A DNA stretch of 64,000 bases from Aeromicrobium sp. Sec7.5 (GTDB lineage: Bacteria; Actinomycetota; Actinomycetes; Propionibacteriales; Nocardioidaceae), in assembly GCF_036867135.1 (NCBI RefSeq), contig NZ_JBAJIJ010000002.1:310001-374000 (forward strand). Direction: 5' to 3'. Both the position numbers and the translations under genes were made by a program. The notes beneath the pieces are model-generated. The model did not search any database. It had not been told where the DNA came from and saw only the letters and a list, made by a program, of their open reading frames with translations. Position 1 is the stretch's first letter. Every line of letters starts with the position of its first letter. Shown here one piece after another: positions 1 through 9,756 of this stretch.

Positions 1-562
1 CGGAGATCCCGCTGATCAGCCAGCGGCCTTTTGCGTCCCTCTGCAGACCGACGTACTGCTCATAGGACGGGACCTTGGGCGGTGCTTGTTCGACACCGTT
101 GACGTAGTCCTTGGTCTTCGATGGGTCGAGGCAACGGGTAATGGTCACCAGCGCGTAACCATCGGGCTGGACGGTCACCTCGGTCGGCGTAGTCGAGGCG
201 TCCCAACCCGGCTCCTTCACCGAAGTCCTACCCTCAGCCTCGTTGGCCTGCAGTCCCTCCCACACCAGCGTCCATACGGCGTGGCTGTCCTGGAGGTACT
301 CCAGCGCCTCGGGTGTCGCTGTCCCGACCTCGACGAACCCCTCGATCTTCGAGTCGTAAGCATGAAGAAAGTCGATCGCCTCGTAAGCGGCGTCAATCTG
401 GTCATCCGTCAGGTCGGACTCCCATGCGGGTGCCGAAGATTCGACAGGACTTGCAGTCGGTCTCTCCGGAGAGTCCCCGGAGTCGGAACATCCACCGAGC
501 AAGAAAACGGCGAGAAGCAACACGGCGCCCGTGCCGCGCCCAGTTTGCGAACGGCTTTCCAT
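1..562 (-). CDS. Putative secreted lipoprotein, C-terminus beyond the window
   Basis: An open frame on the minus strand starts with ATG at 562 and runs off the left edge (at least 187 residues). Residues 1-25 form a lipoprotein signal: a basic start (MESRSQTGRGTG), a hydrophobic core (AVLLLAVFLL) and a lipobox LGGC with Cys25. A Ser/Thr/Pro/Glu-rich linker follows, then a soluble domain rich in Tyr, Trp and acidic residues. I recognise no catalytic motif. The protein should be acylated on Cys25 and held on the outer face of the membrane. No Shine-Dalgarno sequence is obvious before the ATG. The function is unknown; a small alpha/beta fold like those of many actinobacterial lipoproteins is only a guess. 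Confidence 0.75.
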   Translation of the reverse strand, partial: MESRSQTGRGTGAVLLLAVFLLGGCSDSGDSPERPTASPVESSAPAWESDLTDDQIDAAYEAIDFLHAYDSKIEGFVEVGTATPEALEYLQDSHAVWTLVWEGLQANEAEGRTSVKEPGWDASTTPTEVTVQPDGYALVTITRCLDPSKTKDYVNGVEQAPPKVPSYEQYVGLQRDAKGRWLISGIS

Positions 563-1020
563 ACGCACACACCCCCGGGTGTTTGTCTGCGTGGGCTACA
601 TGTTTCACCCAGAAGCCCAGACCTTTCAACCCTCAAGGCCAAGATTCAAGAGGCGGGCGGCCATTTGAGTGGTTGCGAAGTTCTCGGTTCGTCCCCAATG
701 CGGTGACCACCGCTTGAGAAGCGACGTGCCCGTGTCGATCGTCGACGTCTATCTGTGCCGCGCCGAGCAGACCGCCTCTGTCGCCACCAGCTGGAAGGGC
801 ACATCTGGAATAGCTAGCGCTGCGCCGCTCAGGCATCTGCCCGAAGCCAGTCAACCTGATGGCGAAGACCGCCGAACCAACCTCTCGCTCGCGCGTATGG
901 AGTGAACCCCCACTCAGCGCTGCAATTTGAACTGCCCCGAGATGTCCGGAGAGTCCGCTGTGTCCCGAGTTTCACGGAGTCGAATTTGCGGATCCTGGTG
1001 TCTGTCATCAGCAGGAACAG
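563..1020. other. Gap with no intact gene; possible IS3 left end
   Basis: No frame here looks like a real protein. The open frames on both strands lack codon bias and known motifs. The stretch 928-947 (TGAACTGCCCCGAGATGTCC) resembles the terminal inverted repeat and leader of actinobacterial IS3-family elements. It lies about 75 bases before the orfA remnant. I could not find a matching right end. Confidence 0.4.
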
Positions 1021-1368
1021 ATGGGACGACAGGCTTATTCGGCGGAGGTCAGACGCAAGGTCCTTGACCTGCTCGCTGCCGGGCGGAGCGTCGCGAGTGT
1101 CGCGCACGACCTCGACATCAGTGACCAGACGATCTACAACTGACGCTGTCAGGATGAGATCGACCGAGGTGAGACGTCTGGCCTGAGAACCGGTGAGAAA
1201 GGCGAGCTCGCGACGGCAATCAAGCGGATCCGTGAGCTCGAGACCGAGCTCGCCGTCGCCCACCGGGCGGTCTAGTTGCAAGGAGGAGACCAGCCCAGAA
1301 GGCGGTTCGCGGCGGTCAAAGTGATCACCGCGGAGGAGCATCCCATGAAGGTCGCCTGCCGCCGCTGA
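1021..1368 (+). pseudogene. Decayed IS3-family transposase (orfA plus start of orfB)
   Basis: Reading from ATG 1021, the frame gives MGRQAYSAEVRRKVLDLLAA, a helix-turn-helix of the IS3 OrfA (HTH_21/28) type, up to the TIYNW recognition motif. The Trp codon is replaced by a stop (TGA, 1141-1143, codon 41). The same frame goes on with the coiled-coil part (IKRIRELETELAVAHRAV), hits TAG at codon 85, then shows GRFAAVKVITAEEHPMKVAC, the junction into OrfB, and ends at 1366. Two nonsense codons and the missing OrfB catalytic core mean it is dead. It marks past insertion near the left end of the accessory region. Confidence 0.8.
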
Positions 1369-1446
1369 GCCGCGGATGACGTGAGGACTGACGGCACGGA
1401 GGTGATCGCCGCAGCACGACTGCCTGCTCGCGAAGATCCTGACGCG

Positions 1447-2721
<1,275 letters not shown>

Positions 2722-3055
2722 GGAAAAAACCTCGACCTGGGGAAGGTGCCCTGACGGGCAAGGCGAGTGCAACGTGAGTGACTCGTGTGATTGGTGGGAC
2801 TCTAGTTCAACTTGAGGGCCACGGCCAGATGCTTCGAAGATCAGGGCCAGACCGCATCGGTCGGAGGCCGGAATGCGCGACCGCAGATCACCGCAGCGCG
2901 AGTCGGCGCTGCGAAGCACGTGCACCTACATTCGTTGATCGCCACGCGATCCACTGGCACATGTCCGCCCGTTGACTCCTTCGGAGGTCATCGGGGTTCG
3001 TCGGACATCTGCCCTCGAGGCACGGCTACGATCGGTCGCAGAGGAAGGGGCGGTC
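2722..3055. other. Divergent intergenic region between M23 peptidase and blaI
   Basis: No coding region is supported in these 334 bases. They hold the divergent promoters of the M23 gene and blaI. A TACGAT box at 3027-3032 could be the -10 for blaI. It sits inside a weak copy of the 6-5-6 dyad described separately. Confidence 0.4.
3024..3040 (+). promoter_or_regulatory. Degenerate BlaI-type operator before the first blaI
   Basis: GGCTAC-GATCG-GTCGCA has the same 6-5-6 layout and the same GATCG centre as the perfect dyad at 14105-14121, but the right arm is poor. It lies 15 bases before the blaI ATG, so autoregulation is plausible but weakly supported. Confidence 0.3.
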
Positions 3056-3430
3056 ATGCAGGGACTCGGTTCGCTCGAAGCAGCCGTCATGAGGCAGCTA
3101 TGGGCCCTTGGCGAACCTCGATCCGTCCGTTCGGTCATGGAGCAGATCGCCCGAGACCGCGAAATCGCGTACACGACCGTGATGACCGTGATGGATAACC
3201 TCCATCGCAAAGGACTGCTCGCCCGTACCCGTCAAGGCCGGGCGTACGTCTACTCGCCCATCCAGTCGCGCGAGGAGTACACGGCGACGCTTTTGGGTGA
3301 AGTCCTCGCGGGTGGCGGCGATCGGCGCGGGGTCCTGATGCACTTCGTCGAAGGACTCGATGCCGACGAGTTCGCCTCGCTACGTGAGGTTCTGAGCGCG
3401 CCCGATCGCCCAGGCGAGCACCGCGGATAA
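3056..3430 (+). CDS. blaI: BlaI/MecI/CopY-family winged-helix repressor (copy 1)
   Basis: This is a 124-residue repressor. ATG 3056 was chosen over upstream starts because AGGAAGGGG lies just before it and the family fold starts at once (LGSLEAAVMRQLWALGEP). The winged helix is at residues 1-75, with recognition helix YTTVMTVMDNLHRKGLL and wing ARTRQGRAYVYSP. The dimerisation helices follow. In this family DNA binding is relieved when a membrane M56 protease is triggered, which leads to repressor cleavage. The next gene, overlapping by one base, is only a remnant of such a protease. Copy 1 may therefore be a constitutive repressor, or may depend on the intact M56 protein at 17503. Confidence 0.9.
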   Translation: MQGLGSLEAAVMRQLWALGEPRSVRSVMEQIARDREIAYTTVMTVMDNLHRKGLLARTRQGRAYVYSPIQSREEYTATLLGEVLAGGGDRRGVLMHFVEGLDADEFASLREVLSAPDRPGEHRG

Positions 3431-3699
3431 TGGGCGCAACCGGCCTGCCGCTCCTCGCACTCGGCGCGGCCGGCTCATCACCGGTGCCTCGCGCCCGGCG
3501 GCTCGCGCGCCCCTATCAACCTCTGAGACGGGTGGCAGTAGACGCGATCGCCGCGATGGTCATCGGCACTATTGCAGCGCCACTCACCCTGGCCAGCTTG
3601 CCGGTCGGTCCAGAGATCTCGCACGACTGCTGTGCCGTGGCGACCGGGCGAGGCATCCCGCCAACGATGCTGATCGATAGCCAATCGCCCCGCCGCTAG
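3430..3699 (+). pseudogene. C-terminal remnant of an M56 (BlaR1-like) sensor protease
   Basis: An 89-residue frame starts at ATG 3430, sharing one base with the blaI stop as in intact blaI-M56 pairs (compare 17503). It holds a basic stretch (RARRLARPYQPLRR), one hydrophobic segment (AIAAMVIGTIAAPLTLASLP) and a Cys-Cys pair. This resembles the C-terminal end of short actinobacterial M56 proteins. The HExxH centre and the N-terminal membrane helices are absent, so it cannot be a protease. It may still be translated as a small membrane protein. Assignment rests on position and weak similarity. Confidence 0.5.
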
Positions 3700-3734
3700 G
3701 CGCGCCACTCACAGAATGGCCCACTCCGAGTTGC

Positions 3735-3751
3735 TACTATCCTCCTTAGTA
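3735..3751 (+). promoter_or_regulatory. BlaI-type operator overlapping a -10 box
   Basis: TACTAT-CCTCC-TTAGTA is an inverted repeat with one mismatch, ending one base before ATG 3753. The left arm TACTAT is itself a good actinobacterial -10 (TAnnnT). A repressor here would block the promoter, and the mRNA would have almost no leader. Confidence 0.6.
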
Positions 3752-3752
3752 G

Positions 3753-5936
3753 ATGGAGCACGGAGCTCCGACATACCGTCAGGGGCTCGCGGTGGAGGCG
3801 AAGAGGGGCCGTGCGTCCGAGGCCGCCACCTCGCGTGACCCTGAGCAGCCACATCCGGTACCTGCTCCGCCTGTGGCCTGTGGCCGCACCCTCGCTGCAG
3901 AAACCGGCGGAGCCAAGTCCCGATGGACGAAGGCGAAGAGTCGGAGGGCGCAGCCTGTCCTCGTGGTGGTGGGCGCAGGACTCATCGTGCCCACCGTGGC
4001 TCTTCTTGTTCTCGTAGCCCGAGGAGACATGAGCTCGGTCGCCCAGCCGGGGATTCCAGCACCAGAGTTCTTGACCCGCTGGGGTCTGCCCGCGGCTCGC
4101 GGCGTACGGAACTTTGCCGCCGCGATCACAATTGGTGCCTTGGTGCTCCTGAGCACGGGACTCCCCGCCCGCACCCGGACGACGCCCTGGTCTCACGGCG
4201 CCGCATGGAGTTGGATCGCGGGCATCGCCGTCGTATCCGCCTGGGTCTGGACTGTGGCGGCGCTCCTGGCTCTCGTCATGACCTACGCCGACATCACCGG
4301 CCTACCGTTGGCTGATGGCCGACTGTGGACCAACCTGGTGTCCTTCGCCACCGACGTCGAGGTGGGCCGATACCTCGGTGCCAGTGCGCTGATCGCATTC
4401 GTCGTGGCCATCGGGACCACCATCATGCAGAGCACCGCCGGTTCCGCCATTCTTGCTGTGCTCGGGCTCGCCGGCCTGTGGCCCATCGCGCTCAACGGCC
4501 ACGCTGCGGGCTCGCTGAACCATGACATCGCCGTCACCTCCCAAGCCATCCACCTGGTCGGCATCAGCGTGTGGGTCGGCGGTCTCGTCGTCCTGATGGC
4601 CAGCGCACAACTTCTGCAGCACGACCTCCCGGTTGTCGTCAGCCGATACTCCAAGATCGCCGTGTGGTGCTTCGCCGCCGTCGCACTTTCGGGTGTGGCC
4701 AGTTCTTGGCTTCGCGTGGGGTCCTGGTCTGATCTGGCGTCCGGATACGGCGCGATCCTCACCGCCAAGGTGGTTGCGCTGATTCTGTTGGGGTGTGCAG
4801 GGATGTTGCACCGCCGCCGATCCATTTCACGGCTTCACGAGCGCGATCGCGGCGCTTTCCGCCGGCTGGCGGTCGGCGAGATTGTCGTGATGTCGGTGGC
4901 CATGGGCCTAGGAGTGGCGCTGGGCCGGATCGCGCCGCCAGAATCTGCCTCGAATCGAGCTCTCACGACCCGCGAGTCCTTGCTGGGCTTCACGCTTCCC
5001 GGGCCTCTGGACTGGCCTGGATGGATTGCCACATGGCGAGTCGACCTGCTCTGGGTTCCGGTGGCCGCCATCGCGATCGGCTCGTACCTCGCGGCGGTCA
5101 GGAGGCTCCGACGCCGCGGCGACTCGTGGCCGATCGGTCGCACCGTGGCGTGGGTGGTTGGTTGGCTGCTGCTCACTTGGGCCACGAGCGGCTCGCCCGG
5201 CGTGTACGGCAAGGCCCTGTTCAGCATGCACATGGCCCAGCACATGACGATCGCCACCGCGGTGCCGACCTTCCTCGTCCTGGGTGCACCCGTCACGCTC
5301 CTGCTGCGCGCGACGCGGCCTCGCAAGGACGGTTCCTATGGACTGCGAGAGTGGACGCTCCTCGTCGTCCACTCTCGCTACACCGCGGTCATCGGGCACC
5401 CGATCGTCGCGGCGGGACTCTTCATCGTCAGCCTCGCCGCCTTCTACTACAGCGGAATGTTCGAACTGTCGATGCGCTCACACACCGCGCACATCGTCAT
5501 GGTCATCCACTTCCTGATCACCGGGTACCTCTTCGCCAACAGCGTCGTCGGCGTAGACCCGGGTCAGCTCAGACCCCCTTACGTGATGCGCCTGCTCCTG
5601 CTCATGCTGGTCTTCGCCTACCACGCTCTCTTCTCGGTCTCCCTGATGGCCAGCACGACGATCCTCGCCGGAGACTGGTTCGAGCTCGTCCGGCCTCTGT
5701 GGGCAGAGCCTGCCGCAGCCGATCAGTACCTCGGCGCCTCGATGGGCTGGGCACTGGGCGACTATCCCTTGGGCGTGATGGCCGGGGCGCTGATCTGGCA
5801 GTGGGTCCGTGCCGATCGCGCCGAGCAGCGCCGCTTCGACCGCCAGGCGGTGCGTGACGGTGGCGCTGAGATGGCTGCCTACAACGCCTACCTGCAGAGA
5901 CTCGCTCAGCACCACGGTAGAGAACGGGATCGATGA
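3753..5936 (+). CDS. CopD-CtaG fusion membrane protein (copper handling/oxidase assembly), copy 1
   Basis: This 727-residue polytopic protein has two halves. Residues 90-400 match the CopD copper-import domain, with many helices and conserved His in LNGHAAGSLNHD. Residues 430-710 match caa3-type CtaG, with the MHMAQHMT, HFLITGYLF and YPLGVMAGALIWQW stretches. Fusions of this kind are common in actinobacteria and are linked to copper supply for cytochrome oxidase. The start is uncertain: ATG 3753 follows the operator directly, but about 85 residues precede the first membrane helix, so a later start is possible. A paralogue lies at 10337. Copper should be bound by the conserved His and Met residues; transport direction is inferred. 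Confidence 0.85.
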   Translation: MEHGAPTYRQGLAVEAKRGRASEAATSRDPEQPHPVPAPPVACGRTLAAETGGAKSRWTKAKSRRAQPVLVVVGAGLIVPTVALLVLVARGDMSSVAQPGIPAPEFLTRWGLPAARGVRNFAAAITIGALVLLSTGLPARTRTTPWSHGAAWSWIAGIAVVSAWVWTVAALLALVMTYADITGLPLADGRLWTNLVSFATDVEVGRYLGASALIAFVVAIGTTIMQSTAGSAILAVLGLAGLWPIALNGHAAGSLNHDIAVTSQAIHLVGISVWVGGLVVLMASAQLLQHDLPVVVSRYSKIAVWCFAAVALSGVASSWLRVGSWSDLASGYGAILTAKVVALILLGCAGMLHRRRSISRLHERDRGAFRRLAVGEIVVMSVAMGLGVALGRIAPPESASNRALTTRESLLGFTLPGPLDWPGWIATWRVDLLWVPVAAIAIGSYLAAVRRLRRRGDSWPIGRTVAWVVGWLLLTWATSGSPGVYGKALFSMHMAQHMTIATAVPTFLVLGAPVTLLLRATRPRKDGSYGLREWTLLVVHSRYTAVIGHPIVAAGLFIVSLAAFYYSGMFELSMRSHTAHIVMVIHFLITGYLFANSVVGVDPGQLRPPYVMRLLLLMLVFAYHALFSVSLMASTTILAGDWFELVRPLWAEPAAADQYLGASMGWALGDYPLGVMAGALIWQWVRADRAEQRRFDRQAVRDGGAEMAAYNAYLQRLAQHHGRERDR

Positions 5937-6032
5937 CCTCGCGGTCGCGAGCACTCCGGGAACGAGGTTTCGACGCCGAGAATCCGACACAGCCAGCTCA
6001 CCAAGAGCTGGGAAGGCTCGCGTGACCGCCCC

Positions 6033-6920
6033 TCAGCTTGCCGGGGTCGCGCCGTCGAACTCCCAGTGCCAGGGCTCCGGCCGAGATCCAGATCGCTGCG
6101 CCCAACCAGGGTTGGTCCAGCCCAGCCGCTCTGCGTTCAAACTCAGCCACTCGTACTGGGCAGTGCCAAAGGACTGCACGCCTCCACACAGATCGACCGC
6201 AACACCCCACCCGTGGTTACTCGTACCGGGTTGGGCAGCAAGGCCGGGCTTCACGGAGTAGAGACGTTGCTGGGCCGAAAGGCTCCGATAGGCATCAGTG
6301 ACACACAGTGATTCGCCAAACTGACGCTCGTACTCGACCGACAGCAGCCACCAGGCCATCGCCGCGTCGCCCCGCAGGTGGAATCCGCCCTCGGGTAGTT
6401 CGCACAGGCTTCCGTCTGCAAGTCGCCCGTTGGCACCGGACGGTTGTTGTGTCGCTGCCGGACAGGACACCAACCACGCTGGCATTTGAGGCGCTACCGG
6501 GACCGGTGGTTCCTGGGCGCTCTGCTCCTGGGGCACCTGCTCGTCGATAGGCGGGCGACTTCCGCCGCGCGCCACCTGGCTGGAAAGACGTCGGTCAATC
6601 TCTCCCTCTGCGGACAGAGCATCATCCGCGACTGCCGCCGGTTGCACCCCGGTGGGAGCTTGGTCACGCGACGACCCCGCAGCCGACACGGCGAATGTCA
6701 GCGCGATCACCAGCGCGGCCAACGGGCTGAGACCCACCATCTTCCGACGGGCGCCCACGCGGTCCTTCGCGGCTCGATGAGCACCAGTCGCAGGTGGGGG
6801 CGTGTCTCCCAGGCGTCGCTCGGGAACATGTCTGCCTCGCGTCAACCGAGAATGACCAGCCGCTCGTCGACGTGGCTGGGGACTGGACAAGGAAACTTTC
6901 CACTTCGGGACTCGGGGCAC
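6033..6920 (-). CDS. VanY-like D-alanyl-D-alanine carboxypeptidase (M15B), membrane anchored
   Basis: This 295-residue protein starts at GTG 6920, eight bases past a perfect BlaI-type dyad. Another start is ATG 6740, just before the membrane helix MVGLSPLAALVIALTFAVSA. A low-complexity Pro/Gln linker leads to the M15 domain (residues 165-290), which has the zinc motif SNHGWGVAVD (HxxxxxxD) and the C-terminal PWHWE. Two Cys-containing segments (SLCELP, SLCVTDAY) are typical of the actinobacterial subgroup. It trims the terminal D-Ala from cell-wall peptides outside the membrane. It is convergent with the CopD-CtaG gene. Control by BlaI is inferred from the operator. Confidence 0.87.
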   Translation of the reverse strand: MPRVPKWKVSLSSPQPRRRAAGHSRLTRGRHVPERRLGDTPPPATGAHRAAKDRVGARRKMVGLSPLAALVIALTFAVSAAGSSRDQAPTGVQPAAVADDALSAEGEIDRRLSSQVARGGSRPPIDEQVPQEQSAQEPPVPVAPQMPAWLVSCPAATQQPSGANGRLADGSLCELPEGGFHLRGDAAMAWWLLSVEYERQFGESLCVTDAYRSLSAQQRLYSVKPGLAAQPGTSNHGWGVAVDLCGGVQSFGTAQYEWLSLNAERLGWTNPGWAQRSGSRPEPWHWEFDGATPAS

Positions 6921-6927
6921 GCTCTAC

Positions 6928-6944
6928 TACTATGAACGATAGTA
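6928..6944 (-). promoter_or_regulatory. Perfect BlaI-type operator before the VanY-like gene
   Basis: TACTAT-GAACG-ATAGTA is a perfect 6-5-6 inverted repeat. On the minus strand its first arm can serve as the -10 for the GTG at 6920. On the plus strand it faces the lnt fragment at 7072, so it may once have served two divergent genes. Confidence 0.7.
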
Positions 6945-7071
6945 CATACGACGTTGAACGGATCCGTTGCCTGCGCGACGCATAGGCGACAGCCTGCGTG
7001 GGGTTGGCGGTGCGCGACGTCCGCCCCAGTCGGAACCGGAGAACCAACCGTGCAGCTGCCGCGACCCGACG

Positions 7072-7281
7072 GAAGCCGAGTGGCTCGCGCCCATCGCGAT
7101 GACGCTCCTCTGGACCGCTGTACGGCGGACTACGCTGAGGTCCGCCGCCCTGATCGGACTGTGCTTCGGGATACCGTTCTTCGGGCTCCTGCTGTGGTGG
7201 CTCCTGGCGTCCATCGGATGGTTCGCGTGGGTCGCCCTCTGCTCCACTGGCGGCGCGGCTACGGCGGTCGCGACAATGTGA
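7072..7281 (+). pseudogene. Fragment of apolipoprotein N-acyltransferase (lnt)
   Basis: The frame from about 7072 to the stop at 7281 reads EWLAPIAMTLLWTAVRR, CFGIPFFGLLLWWLLASIG and so on. It aligns with the N-terminal membrane region of the intact Lnt at 21555 (GWLAPLAMAMLWIGATR, CFGFTFMGVLLWWLVDSIG). About 70 residues remain. The nitrilase domain with the catalytic Glu-Lys-Cys is gone. It is best seen as a truncated second copy of the lnt at the end of the BlaI-M56 operon. It supports the idea that 1.4-7.3 kb is a decayed duplicate of the 9-23 kb module. Confidence 0.8.
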
Positions 7282-7551
7282 ATCGCCTGTAAATGTCCGG
7301 GGCGGCTGGCCTCGGGCTGGCTGGCACAGATGTCCGTTCGAGCACCGTAGGCGCCAGCCGGCGACCTGCCTCCCGTTGACAAACTGCCTCCAATTCCGGA
7401 CGTCACCCGTAGCGACTGACCGGGGGGCCACCGTCCTCGAACGCGGGTCCGAAGGGACACGGACCGCATGCAAACCGCCGGCGGGGTGCCCGCTGTCAGC
7501 CACAGCGCCGCGACGCGGCGCGCCTTACCACGAACGCGCCCCGCGGGGCGG

Positions 7552-8466
7552 TCACCAGTCAACCTCGTGGCACTCGCGGGCTGCCGACTGCTCGACCTGG
7601 AGCGTGGCGTGCTCGATCTGGTAGTCGTCCCGAAGGATCGTCCTTGCTGATTCGAGGATCCGCGGCAGGTCATCAGTGTTGTCGCCGACGAGATGAGCGG
7701 TGGCCACGTTCATGCCGGAGGTCAAGACCCAGACGTGCAGGTCGTGGACGTCGGTGACGCCGGGGATCGCCCCGAGCCGAGCAGCGACCTCATCGATCGG
7801 CAACCCCTCAGGCACGTGCTGGCCGAGCACCGCCAGAACCTGGCGGCCGAGAACGACGGCCCTGACAGCCACGAACACGCCGATCGCGAGAGCAACGACC
7901 GTGTCCCACCAGGGCTGACCGGTGCTGGCGATGAGGATGCCTGCGGCGATCACTCCCACGGATCCAGCCGTGTCGGCGACGACCTCGAAGTAGGCGCCCT
8001 TGACGTTGAGACTCTCCGCAGCTCCACTGCGGAGCATCAGCATCACGACGATGTTGACCAGCAGGCCCAGGCCGCCGACGACGATCATCGGGGTCGAGGA
8101 GACTTCGGGGTCGCTGCCAATGCGGCTGATCGCCTCAATCACGACGTACACCGAGACGCCCAACATAATCAGAACCGTCAGTCCCGAGGCGAATACCTCG
8201 GCCCGATACGAGCCGAACGTGCGCCTCCCGGTGGTGTCTTTGCGGGTAGCGATCTTCGTCGCGGCGAGTGCTGCACCGAGCGCCACGACATCGGCCGCCA
8301 TGTGGCCGGCGTCGGAGATCAGCGCCAGGGACCCGGACAGCAACCCATAGACGAGCTCGACGAAGAAGAAGGTGAAGATCAACGCGAACGCGATCGCGAG
8401 CTTGCGGCGGTACCGACCCCCCGCATGACCCGCCGGCGCCGGCGGGTGGCTGTGTCCTGCGCCCAT
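7552..8466 (-). CDS. Cation diffusion facilitator metal exporter
   Basis: This is a 304-residue member of the CDF family. ATG 8466 is set by AAGGAG seven bases upstream and by the His-rich start MGAGHSH. There are six membrane helices. Helix 2 has SDAGHMAADVV with the HxxxD metal site. Helix 5 has FEVVADTAGSVGV, where the usual first His is Glu, as in some actinobacterial members. The C-terminal cytoplasmic domain carries VTDVHDLHVWVLTSG. Such proteins swap protons for Zn2+, Cd2+ or Co2+. The ArsR gene just upstream on the same strand (84 bases away) is its likely regulator. Confidence 0.92.
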   Translation of the reverse strand: MGAGHSHPPAPAGHAGGRYRRKLAIAFALIFTFFFVELVYGLLSGSLALISDAGHMAADVVALGAALAATKIATRKDTTGRRTFGSYRAEVFASGLTVLIMLGVSVYVVIEAISRIGSDPEVSSTPMIVVGGLGLLVNIVVMLMLRSGAAESLNVKGAYFEVVADTAGSVGVIAAGILIASTGQPWWDTVVALAIGVFVAVRAVVLGRQVLAVLGQHVPEGLPIDEVAARLGAIPGVTDVHDLHVWVLTSGMNVATAHLVGDNTDDLPRILESARTILRDDYQIEHATLQVEQSAARECHEVDW

Positions 8467-8549
8467 CAGGGTCTCCTTGTCGTGCTGTGCCGACGAGCGT
8501 CCGCTCGCTCGGTGTGGTGCTTCACGGCCCGCCCGCGTGGGCCAGACGT

Positions 8550-8915
8550 TCAGTCGTGCGCGCTGGTCCCGTGGGTCGGGCACAGGATGACGGCGAACCC
8601 CGTCAGGTCGAGCAGCCGCTCTGCAGCAGACAGCAGGTCCGTGGTTGCCTCGGGGTGCGTCACGCTGAACACCGAGGCACGTCCTTTCGGCCGCGACGTG
8701 ACGAGCCCACAGTCTTTGAGGCACGCCAGGTGCTTGGAGACCGTCGACTGCGCCAGGCCGAGATGCTCGGTCAGCTCGACCACTCGGTGCTCGCCGAGCA
8801 GGAGGTGCTGGAGGATCACCAGACGCGACCGGTCACTGAACCCGTGGAACAAGCACGCCGCGGCCGTCAGCGCGGCCTCACGCTCGGTATCGGCTAACGG
8901 AGTTTTCATCGCCAT
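8550..8915 (-). CDS. ArsR/SmtB metal sensor with paired Cys in the recognition helix
   Basis: This is a 121-residue winged-helix repressor; ATG 8915 or 8909 is the start. The helix-turn-helix reads LGLAQSTVSKHLACLKDCG. Cys65 and Cys69 in this helix, plus Cys112 near the end, repeat the CmtR pattern of Cd/Pb sensing. It sits directly upstream of the CDF exporter and probably represses it, with metal binding releasing DNA. Its metal is inferred, not shown. Confidence 0.88.
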   Translation of the reverse strand: MAMKTPLADTEREAALTAAACLFHGFSDRSRLVILQHLLLGEHRVVELTEHLGLAQSTVSKHLACLKDCGLVTSRPKGRASVFSVTHPEATTDLLSAAERLLDLTGFAVILCPTHGTSAHD

Positions 8916-8994
8916 TTGACGATGATTGCACAGGTCCCCGCCTTCCAACAACCCCGAGCCAGACGGGCAGGTTGCGATGCCTGCGGTCGGCCCG

Positions 8995-9756
8995 CTATGG
9001 AAAGACATTGTGCTCGCGGAAGTACGCCTCAGGGTCACCCGACGGGCCATCGCCTGGTTTGACCTCCACATGGAGATGCGGTCCGGTGGATCGACCTGTC
9101 GATCCGGTGTACCCGACGGTCTCGCCCGCCTGTACCCGTTGACCCTCCTGGACGACGATGCGGCTCTGATGGCAGAACTTGACCACCACGTCATCGGTGT
9201 CGAGCTGGATCTGGGTCATGTTTCCGCAGTTGCCGGCGTACCCCGCGGAGACGACGGTCCCCGAAGCCACGGACACGATGGTCGATCCGCTGGGGCCGGC
9301 GAGGTCCAGGCCACTGTGGCCCTTGCCCCAGACAGCGTTGGTGATGCCGAACTGCCCCGAGATCCGATACCCGGTGACAGGGAGCACCCACTGATCAGCC
9401 TTGAGCTCGTCTGCCTTGACCTGCGAGGACGCCAGAAGGTCCTGCTGGGCCTGCAGGACCTGCTCAGCCTGCGCTTGTGTCTGTTCCTCGAGCAGCTCTC
9501 GATCGAAGTCGCGGCTGACGTCCTGACCGGTGCCGGCGGTGTCCGCCAAAGCCCGCCGGTCGCTGAGCGGCGCGCCCGGCTCGGGCGGCTCGGGCGAGGC
9601 CGTTGACCCCCATGCGGCGATGAGCAGGGCGAGGGTCCCGAACACCGCGAAGCCCGGGCCGAAGCTGGGCCTGGTGTCCCGCCGGCGCCCACGTGTGGCG
9701 CCCACGGTGCGCCGACGACTGGTGTCCAGACGACGCTTGGGCGCCGGGGGCGTCAT
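8995..9756 (-). CDS. M23 (LytM) peptidase, membrane anchored
   Basis: This is a 253-residue protein. ATG 9756 shares ATGA with the copC stop, so the two are translationally coupled. A basic N-terminus of about 35 residues and one membrane helix (GFAVFGTLALLIAAWGS) are followed by a short Gln-rich coiled coil. The LytM domain has GHSGLDLA (His, Asp) and GPHLHVEV (HxH), so the zinc site looks intact. It is the last gene of the leftward ResA-CcdA-CopD-CopC operon. It probably opens peptidoglycan outside the membrane. A wall hydrolase inside a copper/cytochrome operon is unexpected. Confidence 0.88.
   Translation of the reverse strand: MTPPAPKRRLDTSRRRTVGATRGRRRDTRPSFGPGFAVFGTLALLIAAWGSTASPEPPEPGAPLSDRRALADTAGTGQDVSRDFDRELLEEQTQAQAEQVLQAQQDLLASSQVKADELKADQWVLPVTGYRISGQFGITNAVWGKGHSGLDLAGPSGSTIVSVASGTVVSAGYAGNCGNMTQIQLDTDDVVVKFCHQSRIVVQEGQRVQAGETVGYTGSTGRSTGPHLHVEVKPGDGPSGDPEAYFREHNVFP

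Noticed and set aside
829..1341. 170-codon minus-strand frame
   Set aside because: It is antisense to the IS3 remnant and has no family resemblance.
7290..7320. Possible right end of the IS3 element (TGTCCGGGGCGG-like)
   Set aside because: It does not match the reverse complement of the left-end candidate at 928-947 well enough and is over 6 kb away.
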